Source: Anthoceros angustus (lineage: Eukaryota; Streptophyta; Anthocerotopsida; Anthocerotales; Anthocerotaceae). From it: a stretch of DNA of 64,000 nucleotides. Position numbers and translations under genes: made by a program. Shown here one piece after another: positions 35,901 to 50,227 of this stretch (positions are counted from its first letter, which is position 1; each line of letters opens with the position of its first letter). A model generated the notes under the pieces. It searched no databases, was not told the origin of the DNA, and was given only the letters and a program-made list of their open reading frames with translations. The stretch lies in NCBI GenBank assembly GCA_010909165.1, contig MU008173.1, forward strand, positions 496,001 through 560,000, written 5' to 3'.

Positions 35901-38900
35901 CTCAGTTATACACACTATCATGTTATTTAGCCTGGTTGCCAAATCATCTGATCGCTCACTTATGTCAATGCAGTGATTGAAAAGTTGGCTGAAGAAAGTT
36001 AGGGAATACTGATACATAGGATCCACGAGAGCCAGGTCTGAAATGACAAAATACAAAATGGACCCACGATATGCAACAATCCTGTACAACTCTCGAGCTG
36101 CTGTTATCTCTTTCTCAGTTATTTCTGCCTGCTTCACTCTTGCTGAGATGACAGTTGAGGTAGTTTTAGAGTTGTTCAGTGTGTTGATCAGCACTTCATC
36201 ATCCAAAATGTTGCCTTCACTTTCTTTCAGAAGTTTCAAAATCTTGTCTTCCAGATCCTTGAGTTGCTTCTTGTCACTACTTATGCTCACCACAAGCCTA
36301 TCATTTTGTTCTTCAAGATCAGCTCTCTCTTTCCTGACGACATCCCCCAAAAGCTGGTCCTCTAGGCCCTTGGCCGTTACAGTGAAGTTAACTAAAGTCA
36401 CCTTGATGCAAACCTCTGGTAGGTAATGTGGATTCGACATCTTACTTGTCATATATAATTTGAAGTTCATGTCATAATCAACATCCGTGTCACCTAGACG
36501 TATCAGCCAACGGCCCTTCTTTTCAAATACCTGCACAAGGTAAGAAAAAGAATGAATGATGTGACAACTAAACCGGACGCAATATACACGTATGCATCGG
36601 TTGATGGATGTTCTAACCTGTTTCTGAAGAATGGGTTCCAAAGCAGGGTCCAGAGCATCCCCAATCTCTTCCAAGAGAACTGGATTTCCAATTCGAATGC
36701 TGCTCTCCAGCGTCCTCAGAAGGTTACCATCTGTAAGTCTGACTACCCGTAGGCCATTTTTGGATTCCATGGCCTTGATCCAACTATTTGCCTGTCCTTG
36801 GGGGTCTATCATCAAAGGCCACCTCTTTCCACGGGTAACCAGGATGCCATTGTCTACAGATACGTCATCAACTGGGAGGCCCCATATGCTCCACTCACGG
36901 ACCTCGACTGGTGATGCCAAGATTCCCCTCAAGCTACAATTATCTGAAACAGGAATGGCCTGTGCCTAAAATTTTGAAGTTTGACACCTCGGTTATTAGA
37001 AATGAACTCCTAATGTACCGTGGCAGCAACTGTGATACAGAGGTGATGGAATAGCAGAGAAGTTTCAAGAAAACTTTACCTTACACTCTGCAATCCAACC
37101 ATCCAAGAGGACTTTGCGATATGGTCCAGAGAAAGCACCGTAGTATGATATACATGCAGCACACAGGAAAACATCTCCCACAAGCAACAATTTGTGTTCA
37201 CCAATCTCCTTTGCCGTTGATTTCCACCGTACCTGTTGCACGTCAAGTGGGGCTCTTTATTCTGGCATTGTCTTGGAGGACTTCATTTGGAAGGTTGTGA
37301 GACATTCAACTGTCACGCAAAAAATGGGACAAGACGCACGGATTCATCTCCAAGGGCTGAGGTCAGTTTTCCGGCCCGAATAAGACGATTTTCAGTGAGT
37401 TGAGCTTGCTGCTGAAGACTGCGTTGATCAGCTTCCACCACCTCCAGGTTCTTCTTCAGTTTCTCAACCTTTTCCTCCACTGCCCGAAGTTGCTCCTGCT
37501 TCGTAGCAAGATTTTCTGATGCTGCTTTTAAGGCCGCTTCTGCCTTTCTCAATACCTGTCCCATCCCCAAATGTATGATACCACTGCAGTCAAATAACAA
37601 ACTGCAAGAGGGAGAGCACGAAGGACGAATTGAGATGACAGTCCTGCAATACCCATAGTCTCTTTCTAACGCATGATTTCATTAGACAGCTTCACATGTA
37701 TCGAAATTGAGGTAAACAGTGAGCAAATAGGAACCTCTTTCTTAGGTGCAACAATTTTGTTGACATTTGCGTACACATCCATGGCTCGGACCCACATACA
37801 GAGACTGGTGGCAGCAGCACTCTGCTTTTGAACGATCTCTGGCAAAAAACTGGGATCCATAATATACTTTTGAAGCTTCTTCTGAATGAGTGGAGTAATC
37901 GAGTCTTTGTCATAGTCCACAAGACGCTTGATAAACGACACATCTCCCATAATCTGCAAACATATACTGATTCTTAGAATCCAGAACTAACGAGTTGTGA
38001 CTGTCACAACTCCACATAAAGTAAAATGCCAGCTACCGGACCTTTTTTGCAGCATCCCATTCAGGTTTCTCTCCCAGGAGCACACAAACAGCCTCCATTG
38101 TCATGAGTACGAGGCCTGGTGGAGTCTTGAAAGACTTGACTTCTGTGATATCACTCTTGCTCAATGAATTTAGCGCTTCCACAGCAGCATTCAAAGCAGG
38201 CATGGCTAGTTCAAGGTCTTTAAGTGCATCATCCTTAATAAGCTGTGTGTTGGCTGCCTGCACTTTAACCTGTGCCTCTTCTATTTCTACAGTGTTTTTC
38301 ACCTGCACAGACAGAAGAAGTATGACTGAGCTCACAAGCCCCTAGTTGTCGGCATCATTATTGAATGGCAAAAGCCAGAAGTTGTTGGAGTATACACCTT
38401 CTCAGCAGCTTCTTGGTCGCTTGCAACTTGTGCAACAAGTTTGTCAGTTATCTCTCCTTTCTCTTTCAGTATTGGCTGTAGCTTGCCTAGTTCAATCTGT
38501 ACACAAGGACAAACTGGGTGATCAGTATTCTGTGCAAAAGCTACTACTAGGATTTGTATCCAAGATGGCGAACTGTTGGATCTTGAAATGGAGCGCTCTC
38601 ACAATATTAAACCGTACCTTCATGCTATCAATCAATACGTTGGTTTCCTTTAATTTCTGCAATCCATTCATAAAGCGATCTTGCGCCATGTCCATCTCCT
38701 TTCGCTTTTCTTCTAGCAATTGGATGTATAGATTTACGCAATCAAGATAAGACTTAGGAGTGATGTAATACTTTCTGCGAAGTTCCATGTAGAACTTGTC
38801 AGCAGCCAGGCCAACAGATGTGTGAATTCCTACACACATCTTTGCTATCTTCTTCTTCACCTGCACAGCCCACAAGAACAGTTTCAGTTAAAGATCAAGC

Positions 38901-41900
38901 CAGACTGCAGGCAGGAAGGTTACATAAAGCCTTAGGTTAATGCAGATAAGTGGAGGAACCTGATCGGAACCAAGATCTAGAGGAGCGAGGAAGTGGTTGC
39001 TGACAGAAAGCAAAGCCTCCTCTGGCCATTCATTGAACCAGTCTATCGTGCAACATGATATCAAGGAGGGGAATTGGCGGCACCGGGAACGGAATGCTTC
39101 TCCCACAGGACTCATACAAATGACAACATGCACATTTTCTCTGGCCCTGTTTATGAAGGTTGAGTATAAGACATCTTTAGTTTCTAGGTAACCAAGACTT
39201 CTTGCGTACTCCCGCACTGCCTGCCCTATTCGTTCCTTTTCATCCTGAGCAAACAGTCCTGGTATCTCCCCGGAATTCAACAGGTTATTGATGTCTTCCA
39301 CAAAGCCCTCGTTCACTATTTGAGTATCCGTGAACAGGAATGTAATCGGTTTGCCATCCACTCCTACATGTATCCTCAAAGGTAAGATCAGAAAAAAGTC
39401 AAAAAAGTAGGCGCTGTGGCCACCTAACAATATTTTGAAGTCATAGTATCCTAGAGAAATTTGAGAATTCCGTGACAACTGAAGAAACGTCTCACCTGCA
39501 ACTTGATATACTTTCTTCAAGTCCTCTCTGAATTCGTTGTTGCTATAGCCTTTAGTCAGCTCAATTTGAAAGCATTTGTACTCAGATAGAGAGCAAGCAA
39601 ACCGGGTAAGACTTTGCTTGCCTGACCCACCGACTCCTACTAACATTGCGTTGCCACGTGGTTGACGCAATATTCGCGTGATTCGTGATACATGATCTAT
39701 GGCATCTTTAAAGAACACCAACCTCATTGCTTGTGTGGTGCTCATATTGTAGTCCTCCAAATAGTCTTTGAAAAGTAGAGGAAGTTTTGATGCATCTTGT
39801 ACCTACAAGAGTTTGACCGTACACCTGAGAAATCCGAGCCTTACAGCAGTTTTTAAAGAGATTGCTCAAACATGTCCAGATGGAAAAGCTATTGCTAGAA
39901 TCGAAAACCTGTTCATATCGACGGTCTTCAGCTGCATACCCAGGTCGAAGGTAATCTGCAAACATGATCACAGAATCCTCAAACACCTCTTGGAATGATG
40001 ATATTTCCTCAAAACTCCTTTTCAACAGTTCGTGTAACATGCCCATAAAGTAACGCCTGTCTTCGTCATTAACTAGACGATCATGGAACACCCTCATACA
40101 CTCGTGGATCCATAGTGTCCGAAGTATCCTCTTTGTGTTGCAATCCATTGGCTTCACCATGAGAATTCCCTGAGAAACATTTTTGGGGGATGAGGAGGCC
40201 AGCATGGCACATTCCATGTCGTTGAGGGCTTGTTTTTACGCGTGACCAACCTGAAACACCTTTGAAACATCTCGGAGATTGAAAGTGTAATGCGACTTCG
40301 TCGGGGTGGGAAGAAGTTCTTGACTTATTCTCATATATATCTCAATGCTGCTGTCCACAATAGGCTTCAGAAACGATTTACATTCTTGGGCAAACAACTG
40401 GAGGAATCCCCCTAGAATACCCCCAAATATTGTGCGCAAGGCAGTTTCAGATGGTGGTTGCACGCATATCATGCTAAAATGCCGGAAAAATCGGGCCGTC
40501 ACCTGGCATGAGAGGTGCAAGAAATTTACATCTGAAGGACCTTCAACCTTGCCCAAGGTCCTCTACTATAATACGTAGCAAGGAATCTTTATTCATGTTA
40601 CCATGCACAAACCTCATTACGGCCACCACCAGGGGGTGCACAAGCTGAAATAAGGGTCATGTCCTCAATGTCCTTCCATATAAGCAGCTGTCGATCATAG
40701 AACCCCTTGAAATCTAGAAACTGACGCAGCAGTTCTATTGGGGGTTGTGCGAAGTATTTCTCCCGCTGTGGCATGTTCACATCATCAACAAAGCAAGCAA
40801 TCTTTTTACCAATGGGGGCTCCGTACCGTGTCTTCCGCTTCTTCTCCAGTTTGCTCTCAATGGCTTCCTGCGTGCCAGTTCCAAAGTTAAGAAAGATTGA
40901 ACCAGAGCGCACATAAAATTTCAGATGTTAGATGGCTAACTTTCACTTTTCTGGTCAAGGGGCAACCTGTGTTGCTATACTGGTTGTCTGGGCACTAAAA
41001 TTCAACACAATTGGCATGTATTTGTCTTTCAGCCGAGCTAAAGTGTCCATCACAATTGCACTTTTCCCTACTCCAGAAACACCCTGATATAAAACTGGCC
41101 GGTCAACTTCGAGATTGATTTCCAACAGAAAACTCAACCTCGTTGTATCCAAGGTCGGAACAATGAGGGAAAAGAAGGGAACTCCCACTTTGTACGTGAA
41201 AGCGGGTATTACGTCTTCCCATGGTGACAGAAGCTGATCTTTGAAGTTAACATAGAACTCAAACACTGTGTCCCCGCCTGGAAAAGCTGCCACTGTTTCC
41301 AGCTCACCTCGAAAGAAAGAATCAAACTTGTCAATACTTGGTTGGTCAATGTTGCCCCCAATTGACCATATGTATGCAAAGGCAAACACTCTGTTAACTA
41401 CAGGGGCCATAACTTCGAGTTCAGTTTCTAGGCCTTTAGCCTGCCACACGAGACCCCTGTGAGGCTGAAAAAGGGCTCCCATGTACTGGCAAAGTGATGT
41501 GACGATATTGATATTCATCGATGGTATGTTTTCCTTGCAATTTACTCGTAGAAATTTTAAACCCACATCAACGTAAGTGTCAAAAAGAGTATATATGTGA
41601 GACTCAACAACTGTTGTAAAGGACAGCTCCACTTTCAGCCTTTGCAGCCAGGACTGAACATAGGGCCGCCATCCTAGCTCTTCTGGTGGAACGTACACCA
41701 TTCCACATCGACTTACAGTGGCAGGAGATGCAACTGCTAGATCTGCCACCTCAAAGAGCATCCTCATTGTCATAGGGTTGAGTTTAATACGTTCCCCATT
41801 AGGCAAACAGAGAATACAGTTGTCATCAAGGACAGTGTTCAAGTTCTCAATCCAAATTGCATCTACTGGGCCGTCAAAAACTACCCATTTTCTATCCATA

Positions 41901-44900
41901 GCAGTGTCAGCTACACATTGTCGAATTATTGTACTTCCAAGTCCATCGGTCCACTCATTTGTAAGCAGGTTGTATTCGCCATACAGCTCACCCATCTTGA
42001 TCGACTTTGGATTCAAAACATACGTATGAACTACTTGGAACTGTTGATTCTTATGACCTACCTGGCGAAGCTTTGTCATGGCTGCCCGAAGCATTTGATA
42101 GCAGGTTGTTTTCCCACCTCCTGTTGGCCCTACCAACATAACTCCAAACCTTACATTCATTGTTTCGAAGAGCTGGATGACCTTGATGACATATGCCGAA
42201 ACTGGCTGCAAGCCCACAGCCAAAAGGCATTCCTGTATAGCTACCATTAACTCTCCAAAATCTTGTGCTGGGATTTCAACACCTGGGAAAAGGTCTGCTA
42301 TGATGGCAAGGAAAAGACTAACATCCTGCGCCAGAAACTTTGGCAGGTTACTGTCTTTAAAAGCGCGAATCAACACAACATCTTCATTGAGATCTGGATT
42401 TGCCCTTTTCAGAGCACCAGCCATCACAAGTACAGATTTCACGGCTCTCATCCCAAAATCATAGTGGTCCTGTTGACTTAGTTGCTCACTAGAAAGTTTG
42501 TATAGCTTCACCATTTTCCTTGAGAGTATCTTGGCATTTGCAAAACCCTCTGAAAAGAGCATCACCTCTGCTACCAAAGCGTAATCTGGGATCATCATAG
42601 ATACAGACCTGAAGAGGACCTTAAGATTATCTGGAAGCTCAGTCCGGCCAGCATAGCCCGGATTCATGGTGATAAACACACCACACGTCGGAAGAAGCTT
42701 AATCTCCCTCCCTTCAAACATAAATTTGCTCACCCGACTTTTCAGAGCGTTCTGTATCGTAAGCAGTTGTTGAGCAACCACAGAAAGGACTTCAATATCA
42801 ATCCTATTAAATTCGTCAAAACAAGCCCATGCACCACATTGTGCCAGGCCGGCAAAAAATTTCCCCATGAACTGGTCGCCAATTTACAAGTAGGGTATTA
42901 GAAGACTGTAGTAGATCTGAAGTACATACAGCATATTGTCATCCATTCCTATCATACGTATGATGTAGACTTACTTTCAAAAAATGGGTGACTTGCCCGT
43001 AAATACCTTGTAGTCCAGATTATCACCACAGTTGAAGACCACACACTGAATGCCTAAAGCTTTCCCAAGGTCCTTTGTAGTTTCTGTCTTTCCTGTTCCT
43101 GCAGGACCTGCAGGAGCCCCTCCAAGCTTCATGTGTAGAGCCCCGGTCAAGGTCATGTAGCAACGGTCTGTCAAGGGTGTGATCACAAGGCGGGGCTGAG
43201 CTCCTAGGTATTCATATGCATAGGTGAAACGGGCATTGGTTTGGCGAACGACACAATCGTCCAGCTCATCATCCCAGTAATACCTTAGCTGCATTTGCCA
43301 GCCAAACTCTGTGGACTTGAAAATTTTATCTCTGAGACCAGAGTAGACATCTATCAGAAATTATTCATCAGAAAAAGGACGAACCGTTTTATCACTACTT
43401 CCACTCCATGACAAACTGCATGGTGCAGTAAAAGCCAATGTTGTCACACCTGACCTACCTCACCATGGTTTCAACAATGTCTCTTGCATGGACATCAATA
43501 GTAATCAGGGCAGTCAAAATTTTCCGTTCTAATGCAAGAAGGTCCATTCGCACCAATACGGACAAGTCTGCGAGCTGACTGATACAAAGTTCCCTGAACT
43601 TTACAAGCGCTGCTTCAACATCAGCACTCGCAAGAGCTGCCTCAACTGCATCCGACCAGTACACCTGACTGATCAGCACTACAATTTGTGCAGCGTGCTT
43701 AAGCACCCATTCTTTCCTTGCCCGTTTTGCATAATCAATATGTGCCGCCTTTGACAACCTGCCGCAAAACTGCTGAGAGTTGTTAATGCTTGTCAAGCAG
43801 TGAAGTGTTGATACATGGACGGGAAAGGTGGTAGCAAGACTGGGCAAGCTGAGTGCCTGAGAATCCACAATCACTGTCAAAGTCAGCATACCTTCTCATG
43901 CTAGCCACCATGGCCTGCTCAACAGATGTCAGCCAGTTTTCTACATTGCCTCGAGCCTTGAGATTCTTGCCCAAGGATATCCTCTCCCCTTCCCCAGAAA
44001 CCATCCCGTAGATATCTATACTTTTAGGGTCCTCTCCAAAGTCCAGCCTCCTGATCCCGTCTGCCGTGCACCACAAAGCCTCACCACCATCAACAAACTA
44101 CACATAAATACACCTAGGATGCCTCCAGTGCTTCGTGGAAAGTAGTATAACATAATTACCGAAGCATTTTGACATATGAGGCTGGACTGCTTGGACATTT
44201 CTCGTTTGAGCCAAGATCTCCAATAGCTCATCATTTGATAGAAAATAGAAGCGAGGAAAAGCCATACGCTTTGTCTCCAGGTAGTCCTCCAAATTCTTCT
44301 GAATCTGCTCCAGAGTTTCATTACTTCGTTGGAAAGCTTCCAACCAACCAGGAGTTGTGCCAGCCTGCAACGCATTTGCCCTGAAAACGTGGCCAAGGAT
44401 GGTCAGGAATAAGCACTTGGACAATACTTGTGGCGTTGTCTCGGCAAGCCAGACAACACCGCAACATACCATCCAGCTTACTAGACAGGATTGACAGCTG
44501 CAATGACGTGCCTATCATGTGTACGTTTCATTATGTCTTTGAATTGTTTGTCAACAGCGTTAAAAGCTTTGCTTTCATTGGGCAGTTGTCTCTGGATATC
44601 TGGGGCACTGAAAATACTCTCCAAGTACATCCACTGCTTTTGGCATTCCAGCCACTGATCCAAAACTTTACCAAAATGTTTCAATTGATTTTCCATCTTT
44701 TCCACCTCGTTCCGGATTCCACCGACATATCTGGTTAGAGAGGCCGTTCAAAATGTTCACAAAACCTGAATACGAATTCACAAGCACCATAAGTGTGATG
44801 GTGTTACTTAAGGCTATACCTTGATGAGGTGACTGTATTCATTGTCACCATAGAATCTTCCAGGGCAACTATTACATCATCAACACCTCCCAGCACATAG

Positions 44901-47900
44901 GTATCTTTGAAGTCCTTGTATTGCTTGACAACAAACTCAATGGTCTGCCACTGTTTTCAGAAAAGGAGACCCAGACAATTTTTATCGCCCACAATAATTT
45001 GGATGTTAACAAACACAGCACATTGCCTTATTAACACCCTTCCAGGACTAAGGGCTGCACTCTTACCTTATCTTGAACTTTGTTAAGCAGCTCTTCCAGA
45101 GCTTCTTCCTGTGTCGCCTCATTTGATATATTGCTGATGCCGCTCTGGAAATCCATCACTTTGTACTCCAGAAGCTTACCCAGAGTCAAAGGCTGGGTCT
45201 TGTCAAACTGTTCATGTCAATCATACACAAATCAAAAGACTGCTTCATCAGCGAACACCTGTAATAAAAGGGAAGTTCAGACCCATTCTGGGGCAGTGGT
45301 GAAACTGATGAGATGTCACTGCCAGGTCTCGGCATCTACCAGAAGAAAAGAAGATTACCTTTCGACCAATTTCAGCTTCGATTTTCTTCCAGTGCCTTTC
45401 TTTCAAGGCTCTATTTCGAAGGCTCTGAATTGCAGGTAGGGTACGCCGGAAGTCATCGACCATCTTCCTCAAGCGCTGAACCAGGGGGTTTGGAAGGATG
45501 CCTCTTTCTAGCTTCACAGCAAGCTTCGCATACCTGCACAATGGCAATGCCTATATGATCTGCACTGTCATTCAGGCTTCCACCTGGTATTCTATATAAA
45601 GGCAGGCGTGGAAGGAGAAGTACTTTGTGATGGTCTCTTCGACTTCTTCAATTTCCAGTTTCTCAAATAGCATATTTGACCAGTTGGCTGACTTTTCGAT
45701 CAGATCTTCTAAACCGAACCACAGGGAATATCTCATGTCGACCTCATCTGCAGCTTGGGCTAAGTCGTCCAATCTTGACTCCTCAACCTACAAAAGAAAT
45801 GCAGTACACAATAGTTGAGCACCTGCAGCAGCAGCACTTGATATAGACCCCACAAAATGTAGGCAAGGTCACCTGAAATAGTAACTGATACTGATGAATA
45901 CGGTTGGCTGCTGCTTTCTGAACCGCTATGTCCTGAGAAAGTTTCTTGACGTACGCCAACACAGTTTCCTTGTCAGCAATTGCTGCAGAAGTGCAGAACT
46001 GGAATCAGACGCTGTGCTATGTGACTTTTACAGAACACAAGCAACATAGATCGAGCTGTTTTAAAACAATGGAACCGAATGTATACTGTCATCAAGAATC
46101 ATTTTGTGCTGAGCTGCCTGTCGAATATCTGCAACCTGGTTCCGTAACAAGACCACCTCCTTCGCAAGATCAGCACTGAAATTTTTTATGTGATCAGCTT
46201 TTCCCAGCTCTGCAGCCTCCATTGCTGCCTTCATTGAGTTGAAGTCAGCGTTCATCATCTGGTAGGACGCATACTGATAGTCTGGCACGGGGATTTTGAA
46301 CTCATTCATAACCATATATATTTCCACGATGTCATTGTACTGCTGTGTGTGGTCATCTTTCTTGTCATGCATTGTCTGTAAATCCAGCACCCATGATTAA
46401 GAGAGCACAAGGCAAAATAACCGACATAGTTTAAAAAGATGTTTACAGAGATTCAAAAGAGTTTGGTTGAGATGCATCAAGAAACCTGAAGAAAATCAGC
46501 GATTGCTACAAATTCCTCCACTTTTGTCGGTTTGACCGTCAATCTTTTCTCAGCGTCGTGAACCTCATCTATGAACACCTGGTTCGAACTAATCCCTCAG
46601 CATCCAGCTCATTGACCATGAAATAGGTGACTCATTTGCACATTTAGAGGTTTTGCACTGACACAATCTGAGAGGACACAACAGCCCGCGTAAATTCACA
46701 AGACATTGAACCTGATAGCTCTGGGCACCCATTTGTGGAAGCAATGTATGAATGGCCTGAAGACACTTTTGAGGAAATGGAAGAAGCGTAGCCTTCAACT
46801 GCACACTACTAAGATGCAGGATGCCCTGGGCCAGTCATCTCATACTTCAGAGGCAGAACCAAACCTCTATCTCTCATACATAGGTAGCTGTCCTGGATTT
46901 ATTTTGCTGCTTACCACGTCATTGCTGAAAGGCAAAGCATTGATATCCTCAATCTGCTTCAAGAGGCGAGTCATATCTTCCCTAAAGTGGTCCAGTGTTC
47001 TTGTCCCAGCTTTGACCTGTTAAAGAAGGATTGCTGGTGTGAACTCATGGAGCTGCTGGTACTCAGCAAGTTTGGAGAAAGAGTCACATGATAAGCAGCA
47101 GTTGCCTTCTTCCACAAACGCACATCTGACATTTTTTGCTAACCTCTTGCTCCAAGGATTCAAATGTCATGCCTCGGTTTGCAATACACAACTCTACATA
47201 GGGCATAAAAATGGCTTTCACCACTTCGGAATCCTAATTTGTGACAGCAGCTGGGCTCAGCATGCCATCAAACCGAAAAGGAACCAGCAGATTGCAGGAT
47301 GTAGCATACATCTAAGTAAGAACCAGACTCCATGAACATGGTCTGACAAAAAAACGAAGAGAAATCCAAGCTTACCTTGAACGCGAGTGCAAGCGATCCC
47401 TTAATCGAGGAGTTCAGCGCACCTAGCTGAGTTTCACCAATCAAATCTGTGTATGGTGCTAGATTTTCTACGTCTGCATCTCCCTTATCCACTACTCCAT
47501 CCAGTTGAGGGTGAAACAGAAGTCTTTGCAATGACCTTAACAGGTCAATCATTCCCTTCAAAAGCAACTCCAACTGCAAGAAGGCTCAACCAAATCAGGT
47601 GCCGTAGAATGCCAAGGAAGTCTGCAATGCTGAGGTCAAGAGCATCAACTGACCTTCTTCTCGATTTCCAAGTATGAGGGAGCAATCACCAACTGATCAT
47701 TTTCCAGGACAAGAGCCAGCTCAAAAAACTGTTCCAGAACTGCTTCCTTGCCTTTGTCTGTCAACTTAGGCAGGACACTTGGGCGGATTCTGCTTGAACT
47801 TCTCTTTGATGCATCTTTCTTGGGTGCTTCTTTGACAGCGGGCGCTGCCTTCTTTTTCACTGACTCCCTCTTCTTCGTGTCTTTAGCTGGAATGGATAGC

Positions 47901-50227
47901 CTCCCCGTCAAAGGCTTTTCAACAGCTGGAACGGACTTCCTCACAGAGTGATGTGCCACTTTCCGAAGCAAGTCAGTCAAGGAGCTGGTGAGGATCTGGC
48001 GAAGAGTGTCAGCAATGAGGTAGTCTGCAACTCTCACAAAGTTGACTAGCCTGGTTTGTTCAGACCTCTTGGCAGCAGCAATCAAGTAAGCAAATGTCTC
48101 CTGATTCTCTTTTGCCTCAAGTGCCCTTTCCTTATCCCTCTTCCATTTGGCAGCAACACTCGCCATTTTCATGCCATCATTGTCCTTGTGGATGGACTGG
48201 GCAATTAGTTCAACCTTGGGAGAACCACTAGACATGGCATCCTTCTGGTTCTGGCCCATAATCTCCTGTTCTAGCAAAGCAAGGTCTCTTATACAAGCTT
48301 CCCTCATTGCTGCAACAGATCCAGTCGTCAGCTGCAATGTAAAGGCCACCTCTTATCATCAAGGTTCAGCACAAGATTGCTTGTACCAAACAACCACATA
48401 GTCATAAGGTCCAGCCTGATAAAGAAGGAGAACAAGAACCTGAAGAAGCTGTGAGACACACTCCTCCTTTTTGGCATCTTGGACCTCAAGGAACTTTTCC
48501 AGCGTGTATACAACCCCCGCTTCAAGCTTGAGAAATCGCAGCACTAACAAATTTTCACAAATCTGAACACAAGTTAAGAGACTCCTTCTGAACACTGAAG
48601 ACACGAAGGACGGAATGCAAGCACAGCAAGCACACTTCATCCTGAGCTAACACATTCTACTCTCTGAGGCTTCAGAGGAAAATGAGCGGAAGATGGTGAA
48701 ATACCCCTCGAATCTGCAGGAGGACCTTCTGGAAGACGGGATTAAGAGTGAAAAGCAGCTTCTGCAGAGACTTGCTTGCTATAATCTTTTTCTTCCTTCG
48801 TACAAAATGCTTCCAAACAGCAAAAGACTTCCACTCCTTGTACTGCAGGTGCAAGCCGAGAGAAGTCAATAACCTCGCGAAAAAAGGAGGGTGGGGTGAC
48901 AACTCTCAACCTCTTGCTTTCAAGAGCAGCTGACGGTGTGGGAAGGGGAAGGCAGGGGGTAACGGTGGGCACCTGAAAGAAAACGTTGAGCTTGATTATG
49001 CACTTGTAGAAATGATAATCACTCTCCCACTGATCTAAAGTCACGAACTCTGCATGCCGAAAATATTCCTTTCAACATCACTACCGCTGCTGCTCCTGCT
49101 GGCTGAGGTTTGAGTGAAAGACTTCTAACCTGCATCATTGTCTCGGAACAACGTGACACCTACGGCACTCATGGTGTAGAAAAACGGACTGTCCAGCTCG
49201 CTGTGCAGCACAATATCAAGGTCATAAGGGTCGAATTGCGGAGACTTGGTCTTTGCAGGTTGCAGGTATATGAAGTCCCTATTGTCAGGGTTTTGCCTGA
49301 GATGATCTGGCATCCCCCAGCGTTAACGCAACAAAGCTGACTCCGTCGCACGGCAAGCCTTGCAAGCATACTACACATTCTACCAAACCAATTCTCTTTT
49401 CCAGGATACACATAAACTCCATCCAGGTGTAACGCCTGTCCTTCTCCCCCAACCCGGGCTTATCAAATTTCCTGGTCCTCCAGGCCATGAGCGGGTGACT
49501 CCCCTTCACCACATGCTCCTTGCTGGGCGAGCAGGTCCTGGCATGCGACACCCTCACCCGGAGCGGGCTCCCGGCCCGCTTCTCCCCGACGCTGGGCCCA
49601 GCCTTGGCGGCATCCACGGCCGCAGCAGCAGCACCAGAAGCCGCAGCAGCAGGCGCCTCTGCCGCGGCAGCTACAGACGTGGATGCCCCGGCTCCCGCAG
49701 GAGCCCGCCTGGGGGGCATCGGAGAGCTCCCGGGCGTGGCCGGCACGGTGACCCCGATCTCCGGCGGGGCCGCCCTCGTCTGCCCCACCTTCTGGAAGAT
49801 GGCATTGTTCTGCCGCGACACCCCGGGCGTATCCAGCACGAAGCTGTGGCTCCGCAGCCGCTCCCCCGTCGCCGACCTGCTGGGCAGGCCCCCACCCGTC
49901 ACACTCGCCTTGCGGAAGCTCAGGGACGTCTTCCGCACCACGCTGCAAAGAACCCACCCATCCCCCAACGCGTCAGTCAGAGGGCGGCAGTGCCCGCGCA
50001 ATGCAACGGGCCGTACAACGCGCATGCAATCCACGGGATGTAGTACCTTGTGGAGCGGGAGGTGCGGCGGGAGGGCACCTTGGGCGCCGCGTCCTCCTCC
50101 GCCGGCGCCCACAGTCGGATCCTTTGCCCCCGCCGTGCTGCTGCTGCGTGAGAAAGAGGCGGTTCTTGAAGCTGGGCGCCGGCGACGGGGAGGCGGGCAG
50201 GCTGATGTCCATGGCGCTGGGATCCAT
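32975..50227 (-). CDS. Axonemal inner-arm dynein heavy chain (single-headed, DNAH1/3/7/12-like)
   Basis: Flagellar motor subunit of sperm. The tail exons read cleanly from 50,227: 50,079-50,227, 49,412-49,942, 49,130-49,296, 48,973-49,049, 48,705-48,842, 48,440-48,562, 47,654-48,331, 47,376-47,573, 47,144-47,233, 46,915-47,016, 46,486-46,578, 46,087-46,375, 45,873-45,982, 45,624-45,787, 45,359-45,533, 45,067-45,207, 44,820-44,950 and 44,496-44,730. The motor follows: AAA1 P-loop [13 protein letters not shown] (near 43,090) and Walker B CFDEFNR (near 42,820), AAA2 GPTGGGKTT (near 42,110), AAA3 GVSGVGKSA (near 41,070), AAA4 GVGGSGKQS (near 39,635), coiled-coil stalk (38,870-37,320), AAA5-6 (36,970-35,060), then the C-terminal domain ending [10 protein letters not shown] at 32,975. 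All four P-loops look intact, and I estimate 4,000-4,300 aa. The Ala-rich N terminus and a Lys/Ala-rich insert (near 47,800) are unusual. Exons 19-20 and the rest are mapped only roughly. Type within the inner-arm family is inferred. Confidence 0.9.

Noticed and set aside
46589..46804. Extra dynein exon in the intron between 46,578 and 46,915
   Set aside because: The minus-strand frame there is low in dynein-like residues, and the flanking exons already join in phase without it.
50047..50227. Apparent frameshift in the first dynein exon
   Set aside because: Using the donor at 50,046 the ATG frame does not join exon 2, which suggested a one-base error in a C-run (50,127-50,131). A GT donor at 50,078 (exon end 50,079) joins in frame without any error, so I prefer that model.
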